From positions 11,363,764 through 11,427,763 of the forward strand of contig OY755047.1 in NCBI GenBank assembly GCA_963576565.1: 64,000 bases of DNA. The letters run 5' to 3'. The stretch is from Aspidapion aeneum. Its lineage: Eukaryota > Arthropoda > Insecta > Coleoptera > Brentidae. Below the pieces are notes generated by a model. That model saw only the letters and a list, made by a program, of their open reading frames with translations. It did not search any database and was not told the origin of the DNA. Both the position numbers and the translations under genes were made by a program. This document shows, one piece after another, positions 44,101-50,202 of the stretch (positions are counted from its first letter, which is position 1; the number at the start of each line of letters is the position of its first letter).

Positions 44101-44163
44101 AAAGTACCAAAAAACACTTGGAAAACAGTTGGTAACGTTGGAAAGATTGAGTTTTGTCATTAA
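28108..44163 (+). CDS. Insect ionotropic receptor (IR), nine exons, 5' end missing
   Basis: Join of 28108-28284, 31080-31180, 39687-39830, 40993-41153, 42612-42671, 42736-42953, 43265-43527, 43706-43833 and 43994-44163: 1422 nt, 473 codons plus stop, no internal stop. Every intron is GT..AG and phases agree at all eight joins. IRs are ligand-gated cation channels related to ionotropic glutamate receptors, usually in chemosensory neurons. Visible in order: first ligand-binding lobe (GYWGESWMIISQFF), M1 (VEIWNFIIFHFIIISVC), pore and M2 (SGFFGQ..FFASVFGYLIQCALNASL), second lobe (LNLIMKEAGFFNRLDRLW) and M3 (GLFYFYTASIILSTISLGLE). Known IRs usually have 550-700 residues, so 5' exon(s) with signal peptide are probably missing. 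I cannot assign it to a named IR. Introns are full of transposons, yet all exons look intact. Confidence 0.87.
28292..28360 (+). repeat. Orphan hAT-type end next to IR donor
   Basis: CAGTGACGGATCCAGGATTTCC looks like a hAT terminus and starts about 7 bp after the exon-1 donor GT. No matching right end with a target duplication could be fixed. A partial inverted match (AGATCCGTCAT) lies at 30863. Confidence 0.45.
29493..30346. mobile_element. 854-bp foldback MITE, TA target
   Basis: Ends CAGGGTGTCCCAAATT and AATTTGGGACACCCCTG, each next to TA. Long imperfect arms (about 160 bp: ATATAGCAAGCCGTTTTTAA / TTAAAAACGGCTTGCTATAT). A diverged relative is at about 58549-60000. Non-coding. Confidence 0.82.
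30349..30392. mobile_element. Tiny TA-flanked inverted-repeat element
   Basis: CAGGGTGTGAC..GGAACACCCTG, about 44 bp, sharing a TA with the right end of the 854-bp foldback. Either a miniature MITE or an end remnant. Confidence 0.5.
30433..30702 (-). CDS. Small ORF with one C2H2-like zinc finger inside a transposon
   Basis: Encodes about 90 residues. KMPVTCKLCDKLFSDQFNLN followed by KHCHRG gives C-x2-C-x12-H with F and L at normal finger positions and a second His nearby, then CLCYDKHFLRF. It begins about 130 bp inside the right TIR of the 29177-30834 element, reading inward, where a transposase N-terminus would lie. It could be the first exon of that transposase or a captured host piece. 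No further domain follows. Confidence 0.4.
   Translation of the reverse strand: MMKIRRFCAVKMPVTCKLCDKLFSDQFNLNKHCHRGSTVCLCYDKHFLRFSAFKFVNTPMAKQNKREMHIEEILHIPQKILIAYYIVYF
30882..31066. mobile_element. pogo-type MITE, 185 bp, TA target
   Basis: Starts CAGTCGAACCTCTATAATTC and ends with the inverted GAGGTTCGACTG, with TA on both sides. Repeated TTCGAGTTATAG motifs fill both halves. The same termini occur in pogo/Tigger-like elements. A second copy of exactly 185 bp lies at 57927-58111. Confidence 0.9.
31080..31180 (+). CDS. IR exon 2
   Basis: Acceptor TATTTTTAG, donor AA|GTAAGT; enters in phase 0, leaves with 2 nt of a split codon. Reads MMPYAKIASNDSSNP, then LIGYWGESWMIISQFFGL, the beginning of lobe S1. 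The acceptor is only about 12 bp from a pogo-type MITE. Confidence 0.83.
31181..32064. other. IR intron 2, non-coding with repeat remnants
   Basis: About 31555-31740 (AAGATGGCGGACAAA..TTGTCCGGTTTTTTTTGGCC) is a reverse-orientation relative of 32380-32540 and 56585-56720. (AAAT)-type repeats occur near 31205-31240. No exon found here. Confidence 0.5.
32068..32278. mobile_element. 211-bp MITE, TAA target (PIF/Harbinger-like)
   Basis: Ends AGCTACGTTTACATTTGGAG and the inverse CTCCAAATGTAAAGGTAGCT, with TAA on both sides (32065-32067 and 32279-32281). A third copy of the arm (TGCCAGTACTTTCCGCCAGT) sits internally at about 32116, so the left half folds as a hairpin by itself. Confidence 0.88.
32380..32540 (+). 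repeat. Repeat beginning GGGTGGGCCAAAAAAACCGG
   Basis: Related to 31555-31740 (inverted) and 56585-56720 (direct; both share TTTTGAACTATACAATCGAT and ATTAAAATGTACCCTTCAAA). Probably a Tc1/mariner-type non-autonomous element directly beside the mariner relic. Confidence 0.65.
32612..33990. mobile_element. TA-target MITE in mariner, itself split by a LINE
   Basis: Ends TCGTCGTTGATCTTACAAAC and the inverse GTTTGTAAGATCAACGACGA, with TA on each side (32610-32611 and 33991-33992). Removing it joins ..SRWIPH to MLTEEQK of the mariner in frame, which proves the insertion. About 250 bp without the LINE at 32849-33975. Confidence 0.9.
32849..33975 (+). pseudogene. LINE 3' fragment: RNase H and zinc knuckle
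   Basis: Frame from about 32940: KIHIPDREAWQRDEIM, then CYTDGSKL, ATVFQAEVYAI, CSDSQATLKAL, LVWVPGHAGVPGNEKADELA: a complete RNase H with its Asp/Glu/Asp/Asp positions. A TGA at 33576-33578 interrupts it in frame, after which LTGHNRLRRHM and a Cys/His knuckle CPACGQEEKTSRHLVAEC follow. This order occurs in RNase H-bearing arthropod LINE clades such as I/LOA. The 13-bp target duplication TAAGATCAACGAC (32836-32848 and 33976-33988) and a CTAC-rich tail mark it. The RT is lost by 5' truncation. Confidence 0.9.
34233..35129 (+). pseudogene. RTE-like LINE, 5'-truncated copy 3
   Basis: Same family as 21571-23912: ETTLYTLCFVDDQIVVAHD (the RT Asp-Asp block, with V for A), YKYLGLKITADG, WYGHVQRMNDERL. 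A frameshift near 34905 breaks the last part (GRR..RGRPRRSW) and a small deletion affects METDYWRR. It ends in (TA)n (35058-35130). The 15-bp target duplication AACATTTGTGTCAAA / AACATTTGTGTTAAA (34218-34232 and 35130-35144) has one mismatch. The open frame beginning upstream in mariner sequence is a fusion artefact. Confidence 0.92.
35203..36380. mobile_element. 1.2-kb non-autonomous hAT element in mariner
   Basis: Ends CAGTGATGCCAAAA and TTTTGGCAACACTA, flanked by CCGATTGG on both sides (35195-35202 and 36381-36388). Subterminal ATCGTGAGAT repeats lie at both ends. Inside, about 35899-36330 is a second inverted repeat (TAGTTTAAGCTGTGCTACGT / ACGTAGCACAACTTAAACTA), so another element may be nested. 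No transposase frame. Confidence 0.88.
36740..37126. other. IR intron 2, no gene seen
   Basis: Sequence after the mariner relic. No exon or defined repeat. Confidence 0.35.
37127..38513. repeat. Two consecutive tandem duplications of repeat DNA
   Basis: GGGCTATCAAAACGGACGGG..CCACTTTGTTGACGTCACAT occurs at 37127 and again at 37647 (about 520 bp apart). GTCAAATATAACAGTTGGCA..GGTGTCTGAGAATATTTCAC occurs at about 37965 and 38254 (about 290 bp apart). Termini with GGCCACGA / TCGTGGCC suggest a transposon family with repeated modules. Non-coding. Confidence 0.7.
38764..38848. repeat. Short hairpin MITE
   Basis: TAAGGTAACTGATAATGG pairs with CCATTATCAGTAACCTTA around about 50 bp. Confidence 0.7.
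38955..39387 (+). mobile_element. Solo LTR (Ty3/gypsy-like)
   Basis: Starts TGTTAC, ends GTAACA, flanked by a 4-bp duplication TTAT (38951-38954 and 39388-39391). It has a TATA-like CATATATAGG near 39168, a CAGTCAGTCAG initiator-like stretch about 30 bp downstream, and AATAAA near 39326. No internal retrotransposon sequence remains, as expected after LTR-LTR recombination. The 4-bp duplication suits Ty3/gypsy; the lineage is inference. It lies 300 bp before IR exon 3 in the same orientation. Confidence 0.85.
39687..39830 (+). CDS. IR exon 3
   Basis: Acceptor TTTTTTTTAG, donor TG|GTAAGT. One nt completes the split Asn codon, giving NYTLIKTNFDDGLSKLYKNE, then IDVYLAPLVRQGLS and GGRTQPYINN: lobe S1. 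The last codon (Trp) is completed by exon 4. Confidence 0.85.
39963..40656. mobile_element. Non-autonomous DNA transposon, perfect 8-bp TSD
   Basis: Flanked by GATGGCGA on both sides (39955-39962 and 40657-40664). Inverted ends contain GAGCGGCTAGTTCACAACTT and its complement, extending through TGCATTCC..TGCTATTGG. A second inverted pair (AAATCGGTGTTAACCTAACC / GGTTTAACACCGATTT) lies inside at about 40420-40555. No ORF. It occupies most of IR intron 3. Confidence 0.87.
40668..40945 (+). repeat. Solo arm of the 385-bp-arm foldback family
   Basis: Shares AGATGGCGCTTCTTGCGATG, TCACATTGACCAAGCAGTGT, CCCATAAGGACGAAACAGTT and CTCACGGAAAAATATGAGAG with the right arm of 58970-59843. It ends about 50 bp before the acceptor of IR exon 4. 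Confidence 0.88.
40993..41153 (+). CDS. IR exon 4 (M1)
   Basis: Acceptor GGAATTTTAG, donor AAAG|GTAAAC. Reads YHLYYTSRTPRPSSASYLRV, then VEIWNFIIFHFIIISVCLYL. The end of S1 is followed by a clear transmembrane helix (M1) and basic RRRFLK. Confidence 0.85.
41219..41670. repeat. Near-perfect intronic inverted repeat, ~100-bp arms
   Basis: The left arm (about 41219-41318, with AACTTTTTGAAAACAAGCTT, AAAATGGACTAAAAAGCATA and AATATTTTGAGTGTTCTGAT) is the reverse complement of about 41567-41670 almost base for base, around a spacer of about 250 bp. It lies in IR intron 4, so it would be transcribed. Confidence 0.9.
41885..42500. repeat. Tandem ~273-bp repeat with ACAT tail in IR intron 4
   Basis: Two full units and a partial third share CAATCGGATA..GTGGAAGTCAGTTGAAAG, GAATCCGCCATATTGAATTT and CTCAAAAACCCCCAGATACC. 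The last unit is followed by (ACAT)n at 42471-42500. Non-coding. Confidence 0.82.
42612..42671 (+). CDS. IR exon 5 (pore region)
   Basis: A 60-nt exon: acceptor TTCTATAG, donor CAAA|GTAAGT. Reads SNVSWLSCGILAMSGFFGQ, the pore-loop segment before M2. The only frame compatible with both neighbours is open. Confidence 0.8.
42736..42953 (+). CDS. IR exon 6 (M2 and start of S2)
   Basis: Acceptor TTTTTGTTAG, donor ATG|GTAAGT. Reads SYEIRTKNFSSIKIQIFFAS, then FGYLIQCALNASLVAKFAV and EVFTLENVLEKENLNLCLRE: M2 followed by the start of lobe S2 with the usual TLE(E/N)-L block. Confidence 0.87.
43005..43255. repeat. (CTTTTTT)n pyrimidine tract filling IR intron 6
   Basis: Almost the whole 311-bp intron is T/C on the coding strand, mainly CTTTTTT units. 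Frames through it give Phe/Leu/Ser-rich false membrane proteins. It leads directly to the exon-7 acceptor. Confidence 0.9.
43265..43527 (+). CDS. IR exon 7 (S2)
   Basis: Acceptor TTAATTTCAG, donor ACT|GTAAGA. 87 codons plus 2 nt. Reads DENKKPFQQWEHILKGPQCL and NVVILESSVVMQLILKK, ending AFASTKRIRTL: the middle of lobe S2. Preceded by a pyrimidine-rich intron. Confidence 0.87.
43558..43623. mobile_element. 66-bp MITE in IR intron 7, TA target
   Basis: CAGGATGTCTC and GAGACACCCTG are inverted ends, each next to TA. About 30 bp after the exon-7 donor. Confidence 0.7.
43706..43833 (+). CDS. IR exon 8 (end of S2)
   Basis: Acceptor AATTTTTTTAG, donor AGAG|GTAAAA. Reads NLIMKEAGFFNRLDRLWFSA, then FSFDHVR. 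The I-x-x-M-x-E-x-G-x(4)-L-x-x-x-W pattern is typical of the IR segment before M3. Confidence 0.87.
43994..44163 (+). CDS. IR exon 9 (M3 and C-terminus)
   Basis: Acceptor AACTTTTTTAG; ends with TAA at 44161-44163. Reads GLFYFYTASIILSTISLGLE, then IVFSWYEGRNKIIRL: the last transmembrane helix with the common Glu shortly after it and a 35-residue tail. Confidence 0.87.
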
Positions 44164-44198
44164 GAATAAGATTAATATGTCTGTGTGTTAGGGATATT

Positions 44199-44441
44199 TT
44201 GGAATAAAACCTGACTCTATTTTAGAGTCGACTTTATTCTGACAGATTTACAAAGAAAACTGACAGCTGACCTGTCAAAATTGACATACCAAAGTCAAAT
44301 TTAAAAATAAAGTCGCCAACTTTCATTTAAGAAAATATAGACACTAATAAAGCCGGTTCTTAAATACACAAGCAGCTGATTTTTATATGTAAATCTGTCA
44401 CAATACGGGCGATTTTAAAATAAGATCAGCTTTTATTCCAA
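44199..44441. mobile_element. 243-bp MITE just after the IR stop codon
   Basis: Ends TTGGAATAAAACCTGA and the inverse ATCAGCTTTTATTCCAA. Internal TGACAG/CTGTCA motifs. It begins 36 bp after the IR stop, so the IR 3' UTR probably runs into it. Confidence 0.72.
44203..44208 (+). terminator. Candidate poly(A) signal of the IR gene
   Basis: AATAAA 40 bp after the stop codon. It is part of the MITE terminal repeat. Another AATAAA lies near 44305. Confidence 0.45.
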
Positions 44442-44666
44442 TAAGTGTCTACTATGTATTATTATAATAATTAAATATTGTGTGTAATATAATATCGCAG
44501 TTGTATTCTATTTTTTTTTAAGTGGACAAAAGTAATAAAATTATATAAACACTTTTCAAACTTTCTATCCCTATTTTTTAATTTAAAACAACAAAGTGTA
44601 CATGCATACAATTTATTCGTAAAGCACCCGCAAAAAAATGTAATTATTTCTCTTTGTTGCACTTAC

Positions 44667-44807
44667 CAGAAAAAAGTTCCAAGAATTTTTCTACGCCATA
44701 ATTTTGAGGGAACCTGTATAGGGGGTCCTTTAATGCCTCCATAGTGTGAACTTTTATCCTTTTGACCATGAAAGTAATGTTATCTGTCTTGCCATCTAGG
44801 TTAAAAT
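44667..44807 (-). CDS. Candidate internal exon of an unidentified gene
   Basis: On the minus strand, acceptor GTTTTTTTTAG and donor TCTG|GTAAGT bound a 141-nt exon, phase 1 at both ends. It reads FNLDGKTDNITFMVKRIKVH, then TMEALKDPLYRFPQNYGVEK and FLELFS. Composition and splice sites look like real, conserved coding, and no transposon family is apparent. I do not recognise the protein. No partner exon was found in the window. It would be convergent with the IR gene. Confidence 0.5.
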
Positions 44808-44837
44808 CTAAAAAAAACAAGAACGTCATGATGTATA

Positions 44838-45308
44838 CAGGGTGGGGAAAAAAGACCGGAACCCCTAAATATCTCAAAAACTAAGACATATATCAAAAAA
44901 TGTTTCAAATATAAGTTATAAGGCTTAATTTATTCTATTTAGCTGTCACATTGACTTTGACGTATCTGTCAGTTTCAAAGGATTTTTCAGAGGTAACTTT
45001 AAAATTTTAAATGGAACCTCCTTGTTTTTGGTATTTCCATTTGTAGCCAGGTAAAATCTACGTTTAAATCCATTATGACATTTGACATCTACTTGTCATT
45101 TCATAGAAAAAGTAATAATTGTTATTTTACTCTTTAGTGACCTTAAAAATGTGGAGATCAATACCCTGATGATATACTGAAGTGTCAACAAAGCAGTGAC
45201 AGAAATTTATCACGTATATATCTAAATTAGTACCCTTTTAAATCAGAATCAAATTGACAAGAATTATTTATTTGTATTTAGGGGTTCCGGTCTTTTTTCC
45301 CCACCCTG
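44838..45308. mobile_element. 471-bp MITE with perfect 33-bp TIR, TA target
   Basis: The 33-bp end beginning CAGGGTGGGGAAAAAAGACC (44838-44870) is repeated exactly in inverse at 45276-45308, with TA outside both (44836-44837 and 45309-45310). Tc1/mariner-type target. Non-coding. Confidence 0.95.
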
Positions 45309-45404
45309 TATATACCTATACGGTAGAATTTTTTTCCAAATGCCTAGTTATACGTTTGAAACTCGTAGACAATGATTGAGTAGAAGCAAAATTTCGAAAT
45401 TCCA

Positions 45405-46270
45405 TTGTCTTTATTTATTTTAAACACAACGTTAGTAAATATCTCTAACGGTTTTCAAGAAGTTACAAGTGCGAATTTTAGGGGGGGCGGAAAGTGATAA
45501 TTACCCCCCATCACCTAGAAAAAAATATATGTATGTTTTAGTTAATAAATATCGGGCTAAATATCGTATAATTAATTACCCCCCTGGAAAAAAAATAAGC
45601 AAGAAGCAAGCTTGAGGAGTTATAAGAAGTTTGTATTTAGGAGCCATAAATATTTGAAGTAATAATAAATATTTAACCACAGAAAACATTAAAAAAACTC
45701 AACAGAATTGTTATTCCACGAAATTAATAAACTCGACGATCTCTAAAACTGAAAACACACCAAATGTAGCAAATTCTCAAAATAATCCCTTGAGTATTAT
45801 TAACATGTTCAAGGATTTTTCAGAAAACTTTAGATGAATAGCCAAATACTATAATTTTACAACAGCATTTTCCTCGCAAAATACGATAAGGAGTTTTCTA
45901 ACTAAAACAAAACCAGAAAATCCCTTAAACAATAAGGAATGCATTTACCAAATCCCCTGTGAGTGTGGTAAATTACATGTACGTGAAACAAAACTCCCTC
46001 TTTAGGTTAGAGTAGTAAAGGAACATTAAAAAAGTACCCAATTAGGGGATACTGAAAAATCCGGTTAATGATCAAAGAATTCAATGGTCTGAAGCTAAAG
46101 TTTTGCATAAGGAGTCATACTGGCGAAAACAAAAGTTAATTAAAGCTGCATTTTTAATGCAGAACAAAGAAGTTTTTAATCAACCAAGCATGGACCAACC
46201 AAACATATGGAAACCACTCCTTATGAAAAACAAACGTCTTAGGGTTAAAAAGTGGGCGGACCGACACACC
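45405..46270 (+). pseudogene. Penelope-like element, second GIY-YIG end
   Basis: Broken plus-strand frames give NTIRSFLTKTKPENPLNN, ECIYQIPCECGKL (GIY-YIG start), then VRVVKEH, LIKAAFLMQNKEVFNQPSMD and LLMKNKRLRVKKWADR, the nuclease and tail of the family at 14120-14790. Several stops and shifts. 45430-45470 (TCTCTAACGGTTTTCAAG) matches the terminal motif by the first copy, but in the opposite orientation relative to coding. Confidence 0.82.
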
Positions 46271-46890
46271 TAACTGCACATCAAGTTGTATAAGTAGCAT
46301 GTTGATATTTTGTTTCTTCCTATTTATAAAGCAAACAATTATCATATTTGCCATTGTATAGGGTCCCCTCGATAAATTTTGACAGTTCACATCCGTCAAA
46401 TGTATACAGGGCTTCTAGTATAGAGCAGATAGCCTTTGTAACTTTGTAAGAAATCTCTCACAAAGTCACCCCAATTCCTTTTTTTTTTAAATACAATAAA
46501 ATATTTATATCTAGAGAAAAAAAAACATTGCCTCCGTGTAACCAATCTCTCTATATGGGCGAGTCTGCAAACAATAAAAATACATTACGGTTTTCTTAAA
46601 ATACAAAAATGTGTCACAATTTTACTCCTCACTTTGTTGAAATTTTATTAATTATGACTTTATTAAAATAAAAGTTCTTCAATAAATATTATCATTATCA
46701 TATACAAATCAGATTAAAATCTTGTAAATTAATTTTTAACATCCCTATATTTTTTTTCTAAGCCTCTAGTGTAGAGCAGATAGCCCAGGCGTGGATCTAC
46801 GGGAAAATTTCCAGTCAGTTTGAATAATATAGTTTTATAGCTACAGTGAATTTTTTAATTTAACACATGTGTCAAAAGTGGAATTAAACC
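46271..46890. other. Non-coding with a small direct repeat
   Basis: CTAGTATAGAGCAGATAGCC (46429) and CTAGTGTAGAGCAGATAGCC (46765) are direct repeats about 336 bp apart. No gene seen. Confidence 0.4.
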
Positions 46891-46894
46891 TATA

Positions 46895-47440
46895 ACATTT
46901 TATGGCTATAATTTTTTACAACTTTCGAAGGAATTTATTTCAACAAGAATGCTTTGCCGAGTTCATTTCTGTTTTCGGTAATGAAGAACCATATCAGTCG
47001 ACAGTTTCTCGTTGGTATGGAGAATTCAAGGATGGACGGATTAGCCTTAACGACGATCCAAGTTCAGGTGCACCAAAAACGGCTGTCGCCCAGGAAAACA
47101 TCGATGACAGCTGCGCACAGGCATGCTCATTACGGAATATCGACAAGTGGCTTCATTGAAGATTTCAATGACTTCAATATACAAAAATTTTTTTATGAAA
47201 AATTAGGGGTACGAAAATTTGGTCATTTGGTGTCAGAAAACTCTAGACCGCTTTAAGGCAGAGAACTCGAAAAACGTGTACAGCATTGTCATTGGTGATG
47301 AATCATACGAACGCGAAAATAAACGTCAGTCGGCTGTTTTGGTATTCCAAGATCAACGATTATACACGAGACAGGATTGCTCAGTTGCCGAATCTGTCTG
47401 CAATCGATGTTCAAGGTGTTACGTCACCACTTGTGCTGGG
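46895..47440 (+). pseudogene. mariner transposase, internally deleted
   Basis: The N-terminus reads AIIFYNFRRNLFQQECFAEF, then QSTVSRWYGEFKDGRISLND (mariner helix-turn-helix), then GAPKTAVAQENIDD. After a deletion and shifts it resumes RKFGHLVSENS and NVYSIVIGDES, with the first catalytic Asp, and QSAVLVFQDQ. The rest is missing. Confidence 0.88.
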
Positions 47441-47499
47441 CAGAAAACGCGCCTATTGTTATATTGGATTTTATGTGCTTTTTATTTTCTTTATGCAAA

Positions 47500-48695
47500 A
47501 TTGAGGCTGTGTATATTTAAAAATATTGTCTTTACATTAAATAAAAGGATGATAAATGATTTTATATTTGAAATATCTGTAAATTAAATTAAATTTAAAT
47601 ACTTAAAGTGAAAAAAATACTACACATAATGTCGTAGTACCTATATAATTTGTTCAATTGTTTTAAAAGTATGTTAAGAAATTATTTTGCGATAATAATT
47701 ATTAATAATAATTAAAAACGGAAACATAGACGAAAAATTTATTGATTTATTTAAAAAAAGGAAAAGCACAAATATTGTTCTTAACAAATAGACAAAAAAC
47801 AAAGAGAAAAAAAAATGCACATAATGTATAGTTTAATTATTACAACCGCTTTTTAAAGCATGTTAGGAAATTATTTAATAGATAATTAAAAAACGGGAAT
47901 ATAGAACACAAAAAAGTATTTATTATTACATTTAAAAAAAAAGAAAAGTAAAGATTTTTAGTTTTTTGTGCTTGATCGTTATGGAAATTTATTCTTAAAG
48001 TTATTGTACGCAATTTACAAAAATCAAAAATTATTTTAAGTGGCATGGTTTCCTTTTTTTTTTTAATTTTACTGGCCAATCAACCCACAATTCTGGTACC
48101 AAGTCTAAATGAGTGACCATGTTATAACTCGAAGTATGCTGAGTTCCATTTTTTAATTTTTTTCAACCAATGTCGAGAAGGTGGGTTTTCCAACCAATGT
48201 CGAGAATGAAAGACTATGTTTGAGCCTTGTTTTTTGAGAAACAACTGATTGTTTTTGCACACAGCAACCGCACAGATTCTTCCAGACATAGTGAAAAAAA
48301 ATTACCGTGGAAATTATTTATCAATATACTTCAGATAATAATTAGAGAATAATTAATAACAATAATAACAATTAGATATCAATTAGATATAATTAAACAA
48401 GAAGATCGTGACCATTTTTTTTACCCTGTAAACAAACTTTCTTCTCTGTCCTGAATCGAATTTTTACACACTGTTAACAAACCAAACGTAATAATGTTTA
48501 TTTAAATGTCTTTTCTTAGTAGCACTGCACTGAAACAATCCAAAAAACACAAACTATTCAGCGAAATATCAACAAAACTCTCTTGAAAATACGAATAACA
48601 TCATATACAACGAACGTAACCAAAGGATTTAGCACAAGTGGTGACGTCACGCCGCTCTCCTCATCCCGCACAATTTGTTAACACAGGTTAAATGG
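47500..48695. other. AT-rich, diverged tandem copies, no gene seen
   Basis: About 47610-47775 and 47810-47960 are diverged copies of one ~195-bp unit (ACATAATGT..TATGTTAAGAAATTATTT / ATGTTAGGAAATTATTT). The remainder shows nothing recognisable. Confidence 0.5.
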
Positions 48696-48699
48696 AACT

Positions 48700-48970
48700 A
48701 AGCAGTCTATAGTTGGTCCAAGATGACGAAGTGAAAAAAATTCAGCCGTTCTCGAAGTGTATCCAAAAAGATGGTCGCGACATTTCTCTCAAAAGCAGGT
48801 CTAGTAGTAACAATTCCTCTGGAAGATCAAAGAACTGTTTGTGCCGATTGGTACATCACTATTTGTTTGCCGAGGCTTATCGCAGAGTTTCGAAAAACGA
48901 ACGCCGAATAAAAAACATTAAATAATTAATCCAACAAAACGTCGAATTGTTGGACCATGCTCAAGACAGC
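48700..48970 (+). pseudogene. mariner transposase fragment
   Basis: Nucleotide match to the central region of the other mariner copies: GTCCAAGATGACGAAGTGAA, TCGAAGTGTATCCAAAAAGA, TTCCTCTGGAAGATCAAAGA, TTGTTGGACCATGCTC. All frames are broken. Confidence 0.8.
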
Positions 48971-49550
48971 CGCTAATCTTTTCTCAATATTTAAACGCCC
49001 TATTCAATACATTTATACATATTCTAAATCAAACAAAAAAAAAGCACGACGATAAGAGAATTTCTTGGCAGCCATCTTGGAAATTTCGTTGAGAAAAGAT
49101 GAAATAATGCTCGCTTCCTACCGGTCTAGGAGACAACTAAAATATAGTACTTTTCGACATCAGAGTTTGGAAAATTTATGACTCTCGGTTGTCGTCAAAA
49201 TATTAAAATTTATGTAAGTGGTGGTCGGGGAAAATATTTTAATTTGTAATTCCTGTAAGTCACGTAGCAGTTAGCCAGCGAAAAAGAAGAATAATTTTTG
49301 TTTAGCTTACGAGATTTATTTTAAATATGTAAGTTAGACAAAAAACATTCAGGATTGTTAGTACTCCGCGTTTCACTGCAATTACGAGGGTTTTCTTTTA
49401 AGTTTTGCATATAAAGTTAGAACAAAACAGTGAATAACTTTTACACCAATATTTACCAAGACCTTAAGACTTAGCATTGTAGACCGGGTTTAAATATCAA
49501 GTCTATAGACTTGAAACAGACCGGTTTAAGTGTATTTTTTTAATACTCAC
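48971..49550. other. No gene seen
   Basis: AT-rich. No motif or defined repeat boundary. Confidence 0.35.
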
Positions 49551-49551
49551 A

Positions 49552-49626
<75 letters not shown>

Positions 49627-49627
49627 A
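49551..49627. repeat. (AAAT)n microsatellite
   Basis: About 19 uninterrupted AAAT units. Confidence 0.97.
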
Positions 49628-49929
49628 CATACGTTTATTAGCCAGAACTTAATTTAAATTACATTAAATGTTATACTTCATATGTGGGTAATAAACGAAA
49701 ATCTCACATAAGCTGCCCTATTTAGCTGCTTGTTTGTGAGTGGTCATAATCGGGTTAGAAGTCTATTGATCGGGTTTTTTTTGTCACATTCAGGTTTTTT
49801 TTTCACATTCAGGTTTTTTTTTAGTCACTTTTAGAAAATAGTCACTGTTAGAGTATCTTCAAAATAATACAAAATTAATCATAATGAAGAACAAAATAAA
49901 TCAACTTTTTTAAATACATTTTTTTTTCT

Positions 49930-50165
49930 TAAATTAGATGTTATTTATTAAATTACTGAAAACATTTCTATTTGTTGGATCCAATGCCTAACATGAGTTT
50001 TAAAAGATTTTTTTGTAATTGTTTCTAATATATTTCTAGGCAAAATGTTGTACAGTTTTGGTGCTATAAATTTGCAATATCTTTGACCTATGCTTTTCCT
50101 ATGTTTAGGTATTGCTACATGTTGGTTTTTCCTTTTTCGGGTTTCATGTGAGTGAGTTAAAGGGT
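49930..50165 (-). pseudogene. LINE 3' end fragment (CR1/L2-like)
   Basis: The minus strand reads YCKFIAPKLYNILPRNILET, then KKSFKTHVRHWIQ and a stop: the C-terminal tail typical of CR1/L2/jockey-type LINE polyproteins. Nothing else of it remains. Confidence 0.65.
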
Positions 50166-50167
50166 TG

Positions 50168-50202
50168 TAGTAGTAGTAAGGTAGTAGTAGTAGTAGTAGT
50201 AA
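50168..50202. repeat. (TAG)n trinucleotide repeat, LINE tail
   Basis: A short run of about 10-11 TAG units. On the minus strand it is (CTA)n after AATAAAGC, so it is probably the 3' tail of the LINE at 50203-51830. Confidence 0.8.
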
